From positions 1,302,001 through 1,366,000 of the forward strand of contig NZ_JAFIQT010000001.1 of the NCBI RefSeq assembly GCF_017355935.1: a stretch of 64,000 nucleotides of DNA, in the 5' to 3' direction. The position numbers were made by a program, and so were the translations under genes. Position 1 is the stretch's first letter. Every line of letters begins with the position of its first letter. The notes under the pieces were generated by a model. The model was given only the letters and a program-made list of their open reading frames with translations. It did not search any database and had not been told where the DNA came from. This DNA comes from Telluribacter humicola. Lineage in GTDB: Bacteria; Bacteroidota; Bacteroidia; Cytophagales; Spirosomataceae. Positions 51,545 through 59,587 of this stretch are shown here, in pieces.

Positions 51545-53017
51545 TTACACAAGCTTCCAGTTGCCGCGGTAGTCGCGCTTTACAAACTGGTTAGCCTCGT
51601 CGAAGTTGGTAATCTTCATGCTCTTACCATCCCATAGCATCTTCTTACGGCCAGGGTAGGTGAAGCCCTTACCATCGGCATTGGCTGTACGCAGGTTGTA
51701 GCTGCGGATCGCCAGGTTACCCATGAGTACAGTTTCGGTAAGCGGACCGGCGTAGTCAAACGACGAAGTCAGTGCTTTATGCTCCTTGCTGTTAAAACCG
51801 GCTTTGCAGGCATCCGTCCAGGCTACCTGGTGGCCAAACTCAGGCATTGATGTATACTTGGTCTTGAAGCTATCCTTAGGCATTTCCATCTTGGTACCAT
51901 TCTTCAGGTAGATCTTCGGGTTAAGACCGTACGTAGCGCAGGTCATAACTCCTTTGTCTCCGATCAGCATAGCACCGTTGCTGCTGTCAGGCTCTCCCAG
52001 TGGCTCGTTGGCCGGGATCCACTCGGGGTGGAACGGACGCAGACCACCGTCGTGCCATACCATCGTTACTTCTGACTTGTTCTTAGCCGTAGCCGGGAAC
52101 TTAAGCTGTACACGTGATGATGGCGGGCAACCTTCGGGAATATACTCAGGAGTCCAGTCCTTAAGGAATACCTGTCCTACGCTGGCCTCTACTTCGGTAG
52201 GGTAACCTAAGCCAAGAACCCGGAACGGAGGATCGATCAGGTGACACCCCATATCACCAAGGGCACCGGTACCGAAATTCCACCAGCCACGCCACTTGAA
52301 GGGGTGCCAGGCCGGGCTGTAATCCACCCAGTCGGCAGTACCTACCCACAGGTCCCAGTCGATGTCCTGAGGTACATCGGCCTTAGAGGTAGGCACGGGT
52401 ATACCCTGAGGCCACACAGGACGGTTGGTCCATACCTGTACTTCTTTTACGTTACCGATCAGGCCTTTGTTAAACCAGTCTACCATCTGCTGCTGTCCGG
52501 GGTTAGAGGCTCCCTGGTTACCCATTTGTGATACTACCTTGTATTTACGGGCCGCCTCGGTCAGCATACGGGCTTCATAGATATCGTGCGTCAGGGGTTT
52601 CTGTACGTATACGTGCTTGCCCAGTTGCATGGCAGCCATGGCGATAACGGCATGCTGGTGGTCAGCGGTAGATACCGTAACGGCATCGATGCTTTTGCCC
52701 ATTTCGTCAAACATAACCCGGAAGTCTTTGTACTTCTTGGCGTTCGGGTGCTTTTCAAAATTTCTCTTTCCCTGGATCCAGTCTACGTCGCAGAGGGCTA
52801 CCATATTTTCGGCGCCGTTGTTCCAGGCGTTGTTGGTATCCGAAAATCCTTTGCCTCCTATACCAATACCGGCTATATTGAGCTTATCGCTGGGAGCGCG
52901 GTATCCTTTACCCAGCACATGGCGGGGTACTATAAAGAAGCTTCCTACCGCAGCAGCGGCGCCTTTCTGGAGGAAGTCGCGGCGTGTTACACCGCTGTTT
53001 TCAACTTTCTTACTCAT
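51545..53017 (-). CDS. Tat-exported Gfo/Idh/MocA family oxidoreductase
   Basis: The ATG at 53017 (MSKKVENSGVTRRDFLQKG) gives a clear twin-arginine signal and 490 residues; the extra ten codons upstream are not needed. The Rossmann domain has NIAGIGIGGKGFSDTNNA and the catalytic lysine region is KHVYVQKPLTHDIYEARML. The C-terminal domain carries WNFGTGALGDMGCHLIDPPF, typical of the large exported oxidoreductases of Bacteroidota and Planctomycetes that act on sugars with a tightly bound NAD(P). Substrate is unknown. It lies between panC and panD on the opposite strand, with its own terminator. Confidence 0.92.
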   Translation of the reverse strand: MSKKVENSGVTRRDFLQKGAAAAVGSFFIVPRHVLGKGYRAPSDKLNIAGIGIGGKGFSDTNNAWNNGAENMVALCDVDWIQGKRNFEKHPNAKKYKDFRVMFDEMGKSIDAVTVSTADHQHAVIAMAAMQLGKHVYVQKPLTHDIYEARMLTEAARKYKVVSQMGNQGASNPGQQQMVDWFNKGLIGNVKEVQVWTNRPVWPQGIPVPTSKADVPQDIDWDLWVGTADWVDYSPAWHPFKWRGWWNFGTGALGDMGCHLIDPPFRVLGLGYPTEVEASVGQVFLKDWTPEYIPEGCPPSSRVQLKFPATAKNKSEVTMVWHDGGLRPFHPEWIPANEPLGEPDSSNGAMLIGDKGVMTCATYGLNPKIYLKNGTKMEMPKDSFKTKYTSMPEFGHQVAWTDACKAGFNSKEHKALTSSFDYAGPLTETVLMGNLAIRSYNLRTANADGKGFTYPGRKKMLWDGKSMKITNFDEANQFVKRDYRGNWKLV

Positions 53018-53403
53018 TTTGATTGTATTAAGTACGTAAAGGGTCAAGAATATTACCAGTTGTAAAAGTACATCGGATTCTCAAAATACTTGAAACCTTT
53101 GGCTAATATTGTACAAAAGGAGTAGAAAGTAGGCCTTATCTACTTGATGTATTCTTCTGTATTTATGAGGCTACCGGAGGGGGCGTAAGTACTGAGTAGA
53201 AGTAAAAGTGCCTTGAATCTACTTCCTGCTTAATAAATAGGAATAAGTGGGCTGATACAGGATTGTGACTATTCACTACCCTGGAACCGGGAGGAGCAAA
53301 GCGGTGTTTTGATGGGTGAGTACAAATACCCTAACTTTGCACGCGTAAGGGAGCAATACCTGTCAGGTAGTCCCTCCTGAAAGCTCTTTAACTTATTTGA
53401 TTG
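53018..53403. other. 386-bp region between the Tat oxidoreductase and panD
   Basis: AT-rich with no convincing gene. It holds the panD promoter at 53308 and a small leader hairpin at 53348-53375 (AGGGA with TCCCT, then TACCT with AGGTA). Confidence 0.5.
53308..53339 (+). promoter_or_regulatory. Promoter of panD
   Basis: TTTG (53308-53311), 20 nt, TAACTTTG (53332-53339): a full match to the Bacteroidetes -33/-7 consensus, 64 nt before the panD ATG. Confidence 0.8.
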
Positions 53404-53751
53404 ATGCAAATTACATTGATGAAATCGAAGATCCATCGGGTCAAGGTAACGCAGGCTGAACTTAACTATGTCGGTAGCATTACAATAGATGAGGATCTGA
53501 TGGATGCGGCGGGTATATTTGAGCACGAGCAGGTCCATATTGTTAACAATAACAACGGTGAGCGGCTGGTAACCTACGTAATCAAAGGAGCCCGTGGTTC
53601 GGGGACCATTTGTCTGAATGGAGCCGCGGCCCGCAAAGCCCAGGTAGGTGATATTATTATTATCATTACCTACGCCAGCATGAGCCCTGAAGAAGCTAAA
53701 GACTTCAAACCCAAAGTAGTATTTCCCGACGATTCCAACCGACTGGTGTAA
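53404..53751 (+). CDS. panD: Aspartate 1-decarboxylase
   Basis: The 115-residue proenzyme has the self-cleavage site YVGSITID (Gly24-Ser25, Ser25 becoming the pyruvoyl group), then [21 protein letters not shown] and [18 protein letters not shown]. It makes beta-alanine from aspartate for pantothenate. The ATG at 53404 is chosen over the adjacent TTG at 53401 because it gives the family start [10 protein letters not shown] terminator follows at 53779. Confidence 0.96.
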   Translation: MQITLMKSKIHRVKVTQAELNYVGSITIDEDLMDAAGIFEHEQVHIVNNNNGERLVTYVIKGARGSGTICLNGAAARKAQVGDIIIIITYASMSPEEAKDFKPKVVFPDDSNRLV

Positions 53752-53778
53752 TAATCAGTACAGATCTGAAATTTGTGC

Positions 53779-53828
53779 AGCAGACAGCGACAATTGTTAG
53801 GAAATTGTTCGATGTCTGCTTTTTTTTG
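53779..53828 (+). terminator. Intrinsic terminator after panD
   Basis: AGCAGACA (53779-53786) pairs with TGTCTGCT (53813-53820), an inner CGA/CAATT stem continues it, and a run of eight T follows. It excludes the open frame start at 53773 for the next gene. Confidence 0.88.
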
Positions 53829-53856
53829 CTTTGTATATTCACTATTAAACTGCTTC

Positions 53857-54891
53857 ATGAAGAATCTTCTCCGATACGCCATCTCCCTTGGACTAGCAGG
53901 TGGCTTGCTCTGGTTTGTGTTTAAGGATATTGACCTGGGAGCGATGCTGGAACGTCTTCAGCAGGCCGACTGGCGCTGGATAGCCGTGTCATGTCTTATT
54001 CTGATGGCGGCGCATATCACCCGGGCGTGGCGCTGGCAGATGCTTATGGAGCCCCTGGGGTACAAGCCCAATTTGTTTGATGCTTCTATCGCGGTATTTA
54101 CCGGCTATTTTGCCAACTATATAGTACCCCGTATGGGTGAGGTGACCCGCTGCGGTACCTTGTACCGGCTGGAGCGCGTGCCGGTCAACCTTAGCTTTGG
54201 TACGGTAGTCGCCGAACGTATTTTTGATGTGATTACACTAGTCATCCTGATCGGACTGAACTTTATACTGGAATTTGACCGGCTGAGTGGATTTTTCGGG
54301 GAGCTGTTTGGTAGTAAAGTTGGCGGAGAGGGGGAAGGTAGCGGGGCTACTAACTGGCTGCTGATACTGGTACTTACAGGAGTTGTAGCCGTAGTAGTAT
54401 TGGGGTACCTGTTCTTTAAGAATAAAGCTCTACGGGAAAAAGTACTCGCCAATGCCCTCGTGCAAAAGATAGTAAGCTTTTCGAAGGGTATGCTGGAAGG
54501 TCTGCTCAGTATTCGTAAGCTCAGCAGCCCCGGCCTCTTTATAGCCAGTTCATTGCTCATCTGGGTATTTTACTACCTGAGCTCCTACGTGTTGTTTTAC
54601 TGTATACCCGAGACATCCGACCTGGGTATGCTGGCCGGCCTGACGGTATTGGTCATAGGGGCTATCGGGATGGCTGCCCCTACGCAGGGAGGTATCGGAG
54701 CTTATCACCTGCTGGTAGGCAACGTGATGTTACTATATGGACTGAACCAGAAAGACGGTATTACACTGGCTACATTCATACACGGTACCCAGATGCTGTT
54801 AATGCTGGTAGTAGGCGCGCTGGCTTTTCTGGTAGTACTATTCAAGAATAAGGCGCGCAAGGAAGTGGTAGAGGAGGTGCAGCAGGTCTGA
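53857..54891 (+). CDS. Flippase-like (LPG synthase TM-domain, UPF0104) membrane protein
   Basis: The ATG at 53857 (MKNLLRYAISLGLAGGLLW) follows the panD terminator and gives 344 residues with about eight TM helices. Typical family segments are WRWIAVSCLILMAAHITRAW, GYFANYIVPRMGEVTRCG, SFGTVVAERIFDVITL and APTQGGIGAYHLLVG. The family corresponds to the flippase part of lysyl-phosphatidylglycerol synthase without the aminoacyl-transfer domain; lipid transport is likely. It is followed after 52 bp by rfaE2, which suggests an envelope-glycolipid context. Confidence 0.88.
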   Translation: MKNLLRYAISLGLAGGLLWFVFKDIDLGAMLERLQQADWRWIAVSCLILMAAHITRAWRWQMLMEPLGYKPNLFDASIAVFTGYFANYIVPRMGEVTRCGTLYRLERVPVNLSFGTVVAERIFDVITLVILIGLNFILEFDRLSGFFGELFGSKVGGEGEGSGATNWLLILVLTGVVAVVVLGYLFFKNKALREKVLANALVQKIVSFSKGMLEGLLSIRKLSSPGLFIASSLLIWVFYYLSSYVLFYCIPETSDLGMLAGLTVLVIGAIGMAAPTQGGIGAYHLLVGNVMLLYGLNQKDGITLATFIHGTQMLLMLVVGALAFLVVLFKNKARKEVVEEVQQV

Positions 54892-54943
54892 GGAGTTGCC
54901 CGATGGGCTCCATATTGTAGTGATTACCCTAACCCATACTACT

Positions 54944-55429
54944 ATGATTTCTACCGAAAGCAAGATTATGCGCCTGGACGAAGCCGTTACGCAGGTGCAG
55001 GATTGGCAGCGTGCGGGGCAAAAGATCGTCTTTACCAACGGATGCTTTGATATTGTACACCTAGGGCATATCGACTATCTGGAGAAGGCCCGGGCGACCG
55101 GCGACCGGCTGGTACTGGGGCTTAATACTGACTCCTCGGTAAGCAGGCTCAAGGGGCCGCAGCGCCCGGTCGTGAACGAGCACGCGCGGGCCCGGCTGGT
55201 GGCGGCGCTATTATTTGTAGATACTGTCATTTTGTTCGATGATCCAACCCCAATCCGTTTAATTGAGGCTGTAAAACCTGACATTTTGGTCAAAGGTGAC
55301 GATTATACCGTTGAAACAATCGTTGGCGCAGATTTTGTACTGTCTAATGGAGGCGAGGTCAAAACAATACCCCTTGTAAAAGGCTATTCGACGACTTCAT
55401 TAATTGAAAAGATCAAGCAGAGCTACTAA
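54944..55429 (+). CDS. rfaE2: D-glycero-beta-D-manno-heptose 1-phosphate adenylyltransferase
   Basis: The ATG at 54944 is used, giving 161 residues; the longer frame from 54896 adds a non-conserved leader. The nucleotidyltransferase motifs are TNGCFDIVHLGHIDYLEKAR (HxGH) and LGLNTDSSVSRLKGPQRPVV. VKGDDYTVETIVGADFVLSNG and PLVKGYSTTSLIEKI are the RfaE domain II ending. It activates heptose-1-phosphate with ATP for lipopolysaccharide core synthesis. The kinase half (RfaE1) is a separate gene not in the window. Confidence 0.94.
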   Translation: MISTESKIMRLDEAVTQVQDWQRAGQKIVFTNGCFDIVHLGHIDYLEKARATGDRLVLGLNTDSSVSRLKGPQRPVVNEHARARLVAALLFVDTVILFDDPTPIRLIEAVKPDILVKGDDYTVETIVGADFVLSNGGEVKTIPLVKGYSTTSLIEKIKQSY

Positions 55430-55515
55430 ATCAGCGATGCTATTTTTAGTAGAAAATTCGTTCTACTAGTAATGATTTTAACCCATAGCAGTTCACTTAA
55501 AACGATTATAATACA

Positions 55516-56196
55516 ATGGCAGGTGCATATTTGATTGGTATCATCGTCATGATCGTCAGCTTGTACGTTCAGTGGCGACTCAAAAGTAAATTTAATGAAT
55601 ATTCGCAGGTAGGGCTGAGCATCGGTCTGAGCGGTAAAGAGATCGCTGAGAAGATGCTTCGCGACAACGGGATCTTTGATGTACGGGTAGTATCGGTGGA
55701 GGGTATGCTTACTGACCACTACAACCCACAGGATAAGACCGTCAACCTGAGTTCAGATGTATACTACGGCCGTAGTGTATCGGCGGCGGCGGTATCGGCC
55801 CACGAATGTGGTCACGCGGTGCAGCACGCCACGGCTTACTCCTGGCTGAAGTTTCGCTCACAGATGGTTCCCTTCCTGAGTGTGTCTTCGCGCTATATGC
55901 AGTGGATTATTCTGGGGGGTATCCTGCTGATCAACACGACTATTATTCCTCTGGCCATTGGAGTGGCTCTGTTTGGAGTAACTACGCTTTTCTCGTTCAT
56001 TACATTGCCCGTAGAATACGACGCCAGCAACCGGGCCTTGGCCTGGATTCAGAGCAATCGCGTGGTGAATGAGCGCGAATATGGAATGGCTTCGGATGCG
56101 CTCAAATGGGCGGCCCGTACCTACCTCGTAGCGGCACTTGGTTCACTGGCTACCTTGCTCTACTACGTGAGCCTGCTGATGGGTAGAAGAGAATAG
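55516..56196 (+). CDS. Membrane zinc metallopeptidase (YugP-type, PF04298)
   Basis: The 226-residue protein has an N-terminal TM helix (about 3-20). The protease signature is AVSAHECGHAVQHA (His96, Glu97, His100) with a downstream EYDAS for the third ligand, and three more TM helices after about residue 115. The family is widespread, with no defined substrate, and acts in the inner membrane. Its length is normal. It is codirectional with panD, the flippase-like gene and rfaE2, 86 bp after rfaE2. A terminator follows at 56244. Confidence 0.92.
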   Translation: MAGAYLIGIIVMIVSLYVQWRLKSKFNEYSQVGLSIGLSGKEIAEKMLRDNGIFDVRVVSVEGMLTDHYNPQDKTVNLSSDVYYGRSVSAAAVSAHECGHAVQHATAYSWLKFRSQMVPFLSVSSRYMQWIILGGILLINTTIIPLAIGVALFGVTTLFSFITLPVEYDASNRALAWIQSNRVVNEREYGMASDALKWAARTYLVAALGSLATLLYYVSLLMGRRE

Positions 56197-56243
56197 TATC
56201 AATTAGTGATTGAAAGAATTAGAGAATGAGTGAATAGATAACC

Positions 56244-56286
56244 AAATGAGCGATTGAGGTATTTTCCTTCAATCGCTCATTTTTTA
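56244..56286 (+). terminator. Intrinsic terminator after the zinc metallopeptidase gene
   Basis: AAATGAGCGATTGA (56244-56257) pairs with TCAATCGCTCATTT (56269-56282) and TTTT follows. The preceding bases hold AGAGAATGAGTGAAT (56221-56235), identical to 30265-30279. Confidence 0.88.
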
Positions 56287-56409
56287 TTTCCAATTGAAGG
56301 TCAATCTCTTCCCGCTACGGTTGTCGACTAGGACCAAAAATTAACAATCTACATTTGACAATCGATCTCTGATTCACTATCCTTCATTCTCTCATTCCCT
56401 ATTAATTAG

Positions 56410-57585
56410 TCACCCCTCCACAATATGTCCCACAAACTGGGCAGTATTATCTAGAATACGACCTCCCCGCCTGAATCCAAGCGCACAAGGCTCACCGGCG
56501 TAGAATACACCCGCCTGATACGAATTGCCCTGCGCATCCTGCGGAAACTCTACGTATTCCTGATAGATGCGTGGTTGTTTATCATACTCACCTTCAACTT
56601 TCTCAAGAGCTTCTCCTCCTTTTTCCAGAATGGCTACGTTAGCGCCTTCCCGACCGAATAAGACCTTACTTACCGAACGCTTGTGCGGCAGGGCGTACCG
56701 CTCGGTCTGGAGCAGGTGCGGATGGTAAGGGTACAGGTCCCAGAGTACCTTCAGGATGTACTTGGACTGAAACAGCAGTGTATAGGCCGGATTGAGTACT
56801 ACTACCCTGCGATTACGGACCAGCGTAGTCAGGATGCTGGCCAGCTCAGGCTCTTCCCACCCGATGTACTCCCAGGGTACTAATTTGAACCAGAAGTCGA
56901 AGCGCACGAAGTGACCATGCTGTGACTCCTGCATGAATATGCCTTCCTCGGCCGAAAACTCTACTTCATCAATAAAGGCGAACTCTACCTCAAAACCCGC
57001 TTCACGGGCTGCCTCACCTAGCAGGGCTACGTTGGCGTCATCCTCGGGGTAATCACGCATGGCAGACAGGAGCAGGCTGGGCGTCAGGTCGCTATTGGCT
57101 TCAAGAATATACCGGAACTGCCCGACCAGAGTTTCATACAGCGTATTGAACTGAAGGGCGTCATCCATACCGTTGGCACGCAGGTGAGCCCACTGTACCA
57201 CCGCTGTTTCCGGCAGGCAGGTGGCAGTATCCGCATTAAATTCAATGAGCTTTACCGGTTCACCCCCTATACCACCGGCCAGGTCGAAGCGGCCGTACAG
57301 GTGTACGTGCCGATCATCCTCCCAGGAGGCTTTTATCAGATCGATCAGGTTATCCGGAATTCCCATGTCGCGGAACAGGTTGTTATCTATCACATGCTGA
57401 CCAGCCTCAACGAGCATATCGTAGAGAGAACCGGCCGCTTCGTAATAGGCATTAGCCTCTGTTTCATTCAATACGACGGTATCCTGTACCAGATAGGGGA
57501 TAGTATCTTCCCCCAGCATCCAGTTCCAGCCCAGCGAGCGAAGCGCTTTCTCAGGGTGCTGAGACAATGGTCTTAACGTAATCAT
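56410..57585 (-). CDS. Glutathionylspermidine synthase family protein (ATP-grasp, YgiC-like)
   Basis: The 391-residue protein matches the pre-ATP-grasp family: LGWNWMLGEDTIPYLVQD, HLYGRFDLAGGIGGEPVKLIEFNADTAT (not written whole; key parts are YGRFDL and LIEFNADTAT), FDFWFKLVPWEYIGWEE, and KSVSKVLFGREGANVAI-like sequence starting at HKRSVSKVLFGREGANV. E. coli YgiC and glutathionylspermidine synthase share it. It lacks the N-terminal amidase domain of Gss. The ligase product is uncertain; a peptide-amine or peptide bond in the envelope is suggested. It lies 101 bp downstream of a UPF0323 lipoprotein gene, like the ygiB-ygiC pair. Confidence 0.88.
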   Translation of the reverse strand: MITLRPLSQHPEKALRSLGWNWMLGEDTIPYLVQDTVVLNETEANAYYEAAGSLYDMLVEAGQHVIDNNLFRDMGIPDNLIDLIKASWEDDRHVHLYGRFDLAGGIGGEPVKLIEFNADTATCLPETAVVQWAHLRANGMDDALQFNTLYETLVGQFRYILEANSDLTPSLLLSAMRDYPEDDANVALLGEAAREAGFEVEFAFIDEVEFSAEEGIFMQESQHGHFVRFDFWFKLVPWEYIGWEEPELASILTTLVRNRRVVVLNPAYTLLFQSKYILKVLWDLYPYHPHLLQTERYALPHKRSVSKVLFGREGANVAILEKGGEALEKVEGEYDKQPRIYQEYVEFPQDAQGNSYQAGVFYAGEPCALGFRRGGRILDNTAQFVGHIVEG

Positions 57586-57620
57586 ACTAAGCAGTAATAA
57601 TAGCTAAATCAGTAGGTAAG

Positions 57621-57667
57621 TGTATAAACAGGGCTGCCTGCACTCACAAGTGGTATAGGCAGCCCTG
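57621..57667 (-). terminator. Terminator-like hairpin between the UPF0323 and glutathionylspermidine synthase genes
   Basis: CAGGGCTGCCT (57629-57639) pairs with AGGCAGCCCTG (57657-57667); on the minus strand TTTATAC follows. It could end the UPF0323 transcript or attenuate read-through into the ligase gene. Confidence 0.65.
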
Positions 57668-57686
57668 ATGTAATAGTCAGATCAGC

Positions 57687-58289
57687 TTAACCTCCAACGC
57701 GTCCCGACGAACGGTTGAAAAAGCCGGAACGACCGCCCGATGGACGAGAGGTCACTACCCGTGAGCGACTGACATTTGAATAGGCACTCTGTGATTGCTG
57801 GTAGGTAGCCGGATTGCTGTAGAAACGGCTGGGATTGTTGTACCGGTTACGGTAGGAGTTGATATAGCCCATGTTCATCATACTGCCCAGCATGTACCCC
57901 ATACCGCCGTAAAGAAGTACACTTGATAGCCCGCTGCCTATTCCTGCTGACTGGTTGGTCTGGAGCTGATCGTCGATCAGGGCTTTGGCGGCCTGAGGGC
58001 TCAGGGTATCACTGTGGCCATCCTGGTACGAAACAATAGCCGCCGACTGGTTAAAGGGAACGGTTTCCTCATTGGTAATCTGAAACTCGCCCGGTGATAC
58101 CTCTTTGATATGAGAGCGAATACCCTGGCTGTACGAAGTATCGGCTTCGTAGCTGTATTGATCTTCGTTGCTGTTGGTATTGCAGCCGGGCAGGGCTATT
58201 CCGCCGGCCATGATTGCCAGGGCCAGGGTACTGCTAATGGTTATATCTTTGGCTCGCCGGATGAAGGAGCCGGTGCGTAAAGGTGTCAT
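57687..58289 (-). CDS. UPF0323 family lipoprotein
   Basis: The 200-residue protein has a lipoprotein signal ending ALPGC (Cys36), with a rather long basic n-region. It resembles the UPF0323 family (for example in Helicobacter). It has a small domain EFQITNEETVPFNQSAAIV with DTLSPQAAKALIDDQL, a Gly-rich hydrophobic stretch (GLSSVLLYGGMGYMLGSMM), and a Ser/Tyr/Asn/Gln-rich tail ending SGFFNRSSGRVGG. The function is unknown. The neighbouring ATP-grasp gene suggests the two act together, by analogy to ygiB-ygiC. Confidence 0.75.
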   Translation of the reverse strand: MTPLRTGSFIRRAKDITISSTLALAIMAGGIALPGCNTNSNEDQYSYEADTSYSQGIRSHIKEVSPGEFQITNEETVPFNQSAAIVSYQDGHSDTLSPQAAKALIDDQLQTNQSAGIGSGLSSVLLYGGMGYMLGSMMNMGYINSYRNRYNNPSRFYSNPATYQQSQSAYSNVSRSRVVTSRPSGGRSGFFNRSSGRVGG

Positions 58290-58320
58290 GACTTTAGGTG
58301 TATTGGTAGAAGTATAAGAA

Positions 58321-58328
58321 CAAATATA
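58321..58328 (-). promoter_or_regulatory. -7 promoter element of the UPF0323 gene
   Basis: On the minus strand this reads TATATTTG (TAnnTTTG), 31 nt before the ATG at 58289. The -33 position has TCG instead of TTG. Confidence 0.55.
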
Positions 58329-58423
58329 GCACCTAGATGTTTGGCCTTCGATAGGAACCGGGCCGAGTGGTAAGTCTATCTTAGCGAGCCGTATGCAGGA
58401 GGGATAAACGGTTCATATAATAA

Positions 58424-58494
58424 TACCCATCCTGAGTACTTCCCCTGGTGAGTGTTTTCTTGATCAACAGGCGGGGATGTACTCAGGATGGGTA
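58424..58494 (-). terminator. Long hairpin after the NTF2-like protein gene
   Basis: Perfect 16-bp arms (58424-58439 with 58479-58494) extended by CCCC/GGGG after one mismatch. On the minus strand it comes 20 nt after the stop codon and is followed by TTATTATAT. Confidence 0.7.
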
Positions 58495-58514
58495 GGTACT
58501 TATTCTTAGGATTT

Positions 58515-59453
58515 TTACTTTTTAGGTAGTGTAGTCATGTGTACGATTTTCCAGTTGCCTCCCAGTTTTTCCAGATACCGGCTTTCCAGATTAGTGTATC
58601 GCTCGCCGTTGGGTTTCTGGAAGGTCTGCTCGAAGGTCACCCAGGCAGCGCTTCCGTTAGGTCTTACCTCATACCTGGTATTGCTGAATGTAATACCTGG
58701 TTCGTTAGGCTTCTGAGCCGACAAGCGCGCGATCTGGTCACTCATTTCGGGACCTGATACGACGTAAGCTTTGCCACTTTCGTCGGTAAGGGTGTGGGTG
58801 GCATAGGACAAGTCGGCCCAGCAGGACTGCATCTGTTTTCCATCATTGCGGAGCCAGGCAGAGGTCTCGTCTTCGATTACTTTCTTGATCAGGTACAGTT
58901 CAGGGTCCTGGTCAGATGAAAGTATCGTGTACCCAAGTTTGTCTTGTGCACTGACCCGGTTAAAGTACATGTAGGTATTTTTGAGTTTACCATCCACTAC
59001 CTGAGCTGTCACCTGGAAAGGAATGCTCATTACGGGGCCGCCGTTGCGCTCCCGCCAGTTGTATACGCCCCGGCTCATTACCCATTCTCCCTGATCGGTG
59101 CCGGATTTAGATTGAAATGATAAGGTTGTACGGTTGCTGATGCTTTGCTCGGTGCGGTCATGTGCGGCTCGTTCCCAACTCTCTGTCAGCTGATTCAGAT
59201 TCATGGATTCACTGGCGCCCGGTCCGTATTCGGTGTAGTCGGGGCGGAGCTTTGCTTTGGCTCTTTCAAAATTGCCGGAAACCAGGTCATCCAGATAACT
59301 ATCTAGTAGTTGTACGTTTTTGTCGGCGTTCGGGGTCAGCGCGACAAGGTCATTGTGTCGGGGTGTTTTCTGGGCTGTCGCATCTATACATAGCAGCAGC
59401 AGCACTATTCCTAAACCCTGTACCCATACTGAAACACTATTTGCTGGTCTCAT
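58515..59453 (-). CDS. Exported protein with two NTF2/SnoaL-like domains
   Basis: The 312-residue protein has a signal peptide (GLGIVLLLLCIDATAQ) and two alpha+beta repeats. The first is at about 45-165 (LLDSYLDDLVSGNFERAKAK, then GVYNWRERNGG and VTAQVVDGKLKNTYMYFN). The second is at about 185-310 (KKVIEDETSAWLRNDGKQM, then AAWVTFEQTFQKPNGERY and YLEKLGGNWKIVHMTTLP). This tandem layout is typical of SnoaL-like proteins. No catalytic residues can be assigned; the function is unknown. It stands alone with its own long terminator hairpin. Confidence 0.75.
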   Translation of the reverse strand: MRPANSVSVWVQGLGIVLLLLCIDATAQKTPRHNDLVALTPNADKNVQLLDSYLDDLVSGNFERAKAKLRPDYTEYGPGASESMNLNQLTESWERAAHDRTEQSISNRTTLSFQSKSGTDQGEWVMSRGVYNWRERNGGPVMSIPFQVTAQVVDGKLKNTYMYFNRVSAQDKLGYTILSSDQDPELYLIKKVIEDETSAWLRNDGKQMQSCWADLSYATHTLTDESGKAYVVSGPEMSDQIARLSAQKPNEPGITFSNTRYEVRPNGSAAWVTFEQTFQKPNGERYTNLESRYLEKLGGNWKIVHMTTLPKK

Positions 59454-59587
59454 ACTTGTGGAGGTTTAAAAGGTGAAATTTAATCCAACTAACCAACCAT
59501 CAAGAAAACACTGTTACATATGGTACGAAGATAAGCAATATTTATTATTCTAAGAATACTATTTCGGTTACATTTTTACGTATGAAA

